A stretch of 64,000 bases of DNA, from the NCBI GenBank assembly GCA_900109485.1, contig FOAY01000001.1, positions 665,955 to 729,954 on the forward strand, given 5' to 3'. The stretch is from Kosakonia sacchari. GTDB lineage: Bacteria > Pseudomonadota > Gammaproteobacteria > Enterobacterales > Enterobacteriaceae. Under the pieces are notes generated by a model that did not search any database, had not been told where the DNA came from, and was given only the letters and a program-made list of their open reading frames with translations. Below are positions 63,880-64,000 of the stretch, one piece after another. The position numbers and the translations under genes were made by a program. Position 1 is the stretch's first letter, and each line of letters opens with the position of its first letter.

Positions 63880-64000
63880 ATTTATCAGACAATCTGTGTG
63901 GGCACTCAGGTGACATGGATTCTTAACGTCCCCGGACGAAAAATGAATACCAAGTCTCACGGGTGAACACGTAATTCATTACGAAGTTTAATTCGATGAG

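Larger units (their letters stand above)
63743..64000 (+). other. 16S rRNA leader (pre-rRNA), cut by window edge
   Basis: The transcribed spacer from P1 to the end of the window, with boxA and boxC-like TGTGTGGGCACTC. Mature 16S (AAATTGAAGAGTTTGAT) does not begin before 64000. Position after clpB corresponds to E. coli rrnG. Confidence 0.9.

Overview
The window is a chromosomal segment of a member of the Enterobacteriaceae. The housekeeping gene order (smpB-ratA-ratB-bamE-recN-nadK-grpE ... ffh-rpsP-rimM-trmD-rplS ... aroF-tyrA ... pheA-raiA-bamD-rluD-pgeF-clpB-rrn) is that of the E. coli ssrA-to-rrnG region, and the proteins are close to E. coli in sequence and length. Departures from E. coli (a DUF2946/PepSY pair where E. 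coli has yfiB-dgcN-yfiR, and an SMP-30 gene between tyrA and pheA) point to the Klebsiella/Enterobacter/Kosakonia neighbourhood. The genus cannot be fixed from sequence reading alone.

Region 1 (1-19300) is the late half of a siphovirus-type prophage on the + strand. It has HK97-like head genes (terminase end, portal, ClpP-type protease, capsid, connectors) followed by lambda-like tail genes. The G/GT pair is joined by an A_AAA_AAG frameshift site. Tape measure, M, L, K, I and J follow, then a low-GC block with two unknown tail-tip genes, an opposite-strand lipoprotein and a side fibre with an S74 chaperone. At the right end a perfectly placed LexA box precedes a small unknown gene and a UmuD-like protein whose catalytic residues are lost. 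The prophage abuts the 3' end of the tmRNA gene, and five TGTCC motifs in 11-bp phasing next to it look like integrase arm sites.

Region 2 (19310-31107) is core genome: tmRNA (363 nt, ANDENYALAA tag), smpB, ratAB, bamE, recN with two LexA boxes, nadK, grpE with a sigma-32 promoter, a CNNM/CorC-family gene with an apparent CTG start, ypjD, ffh, and the rpsP-rimM-trmD-rplS operon.

Region 3 (about 31110-50950) is the most interesting part: a P2/186-related element with integrase, CI-type repressor, Cox, replication initiator A, holin/endolysin/spanins and a full contractile tail gene set (X, R, V, W, J, I, H, G, FI, FII, E/E', T, U, D, Ogr). It has none of the capsid, portal, scaffold, terminase or head-completion genes (Q, P, O, N, M, L) and no S. 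It therefore looks like a P2-derived tailocin (R-type particle) locus that keeps its phage-like integration, replication and lysogeny control. It carries two tandem fibre/chaperone cassettes, each with its own terminator and a TTGT-N12-CCA activator box at the spacing expected of Ogr. A repressor with two tandem N-terminal DNA-binding domains is paired with matching composite operators at the cox and ogr promoters. A LexA-box-controlled 61-residue protein sits where phage 186 has its SOS antirepressor Tum. The circuit reads as: CI silences cox and ogr; DNA damage induces the small SOS protein; CI is relieved; Ogr turns on the tail and lysis operons.

Region 4 (51136-64000) is core genome again: DUF2946/PepSY membrane proteins, aroF-tyrA (TyrR boxes), SMP-30 lactonase-like gene, pheA with the pheL attenuator, raiA (CRP site), bamD, rluD-pgeF, clpB (sigma-32 promoter), and finally the P1/P2 promoters, boxA and leader of an rRNA operon whose 16S gene lies just beyond the window.
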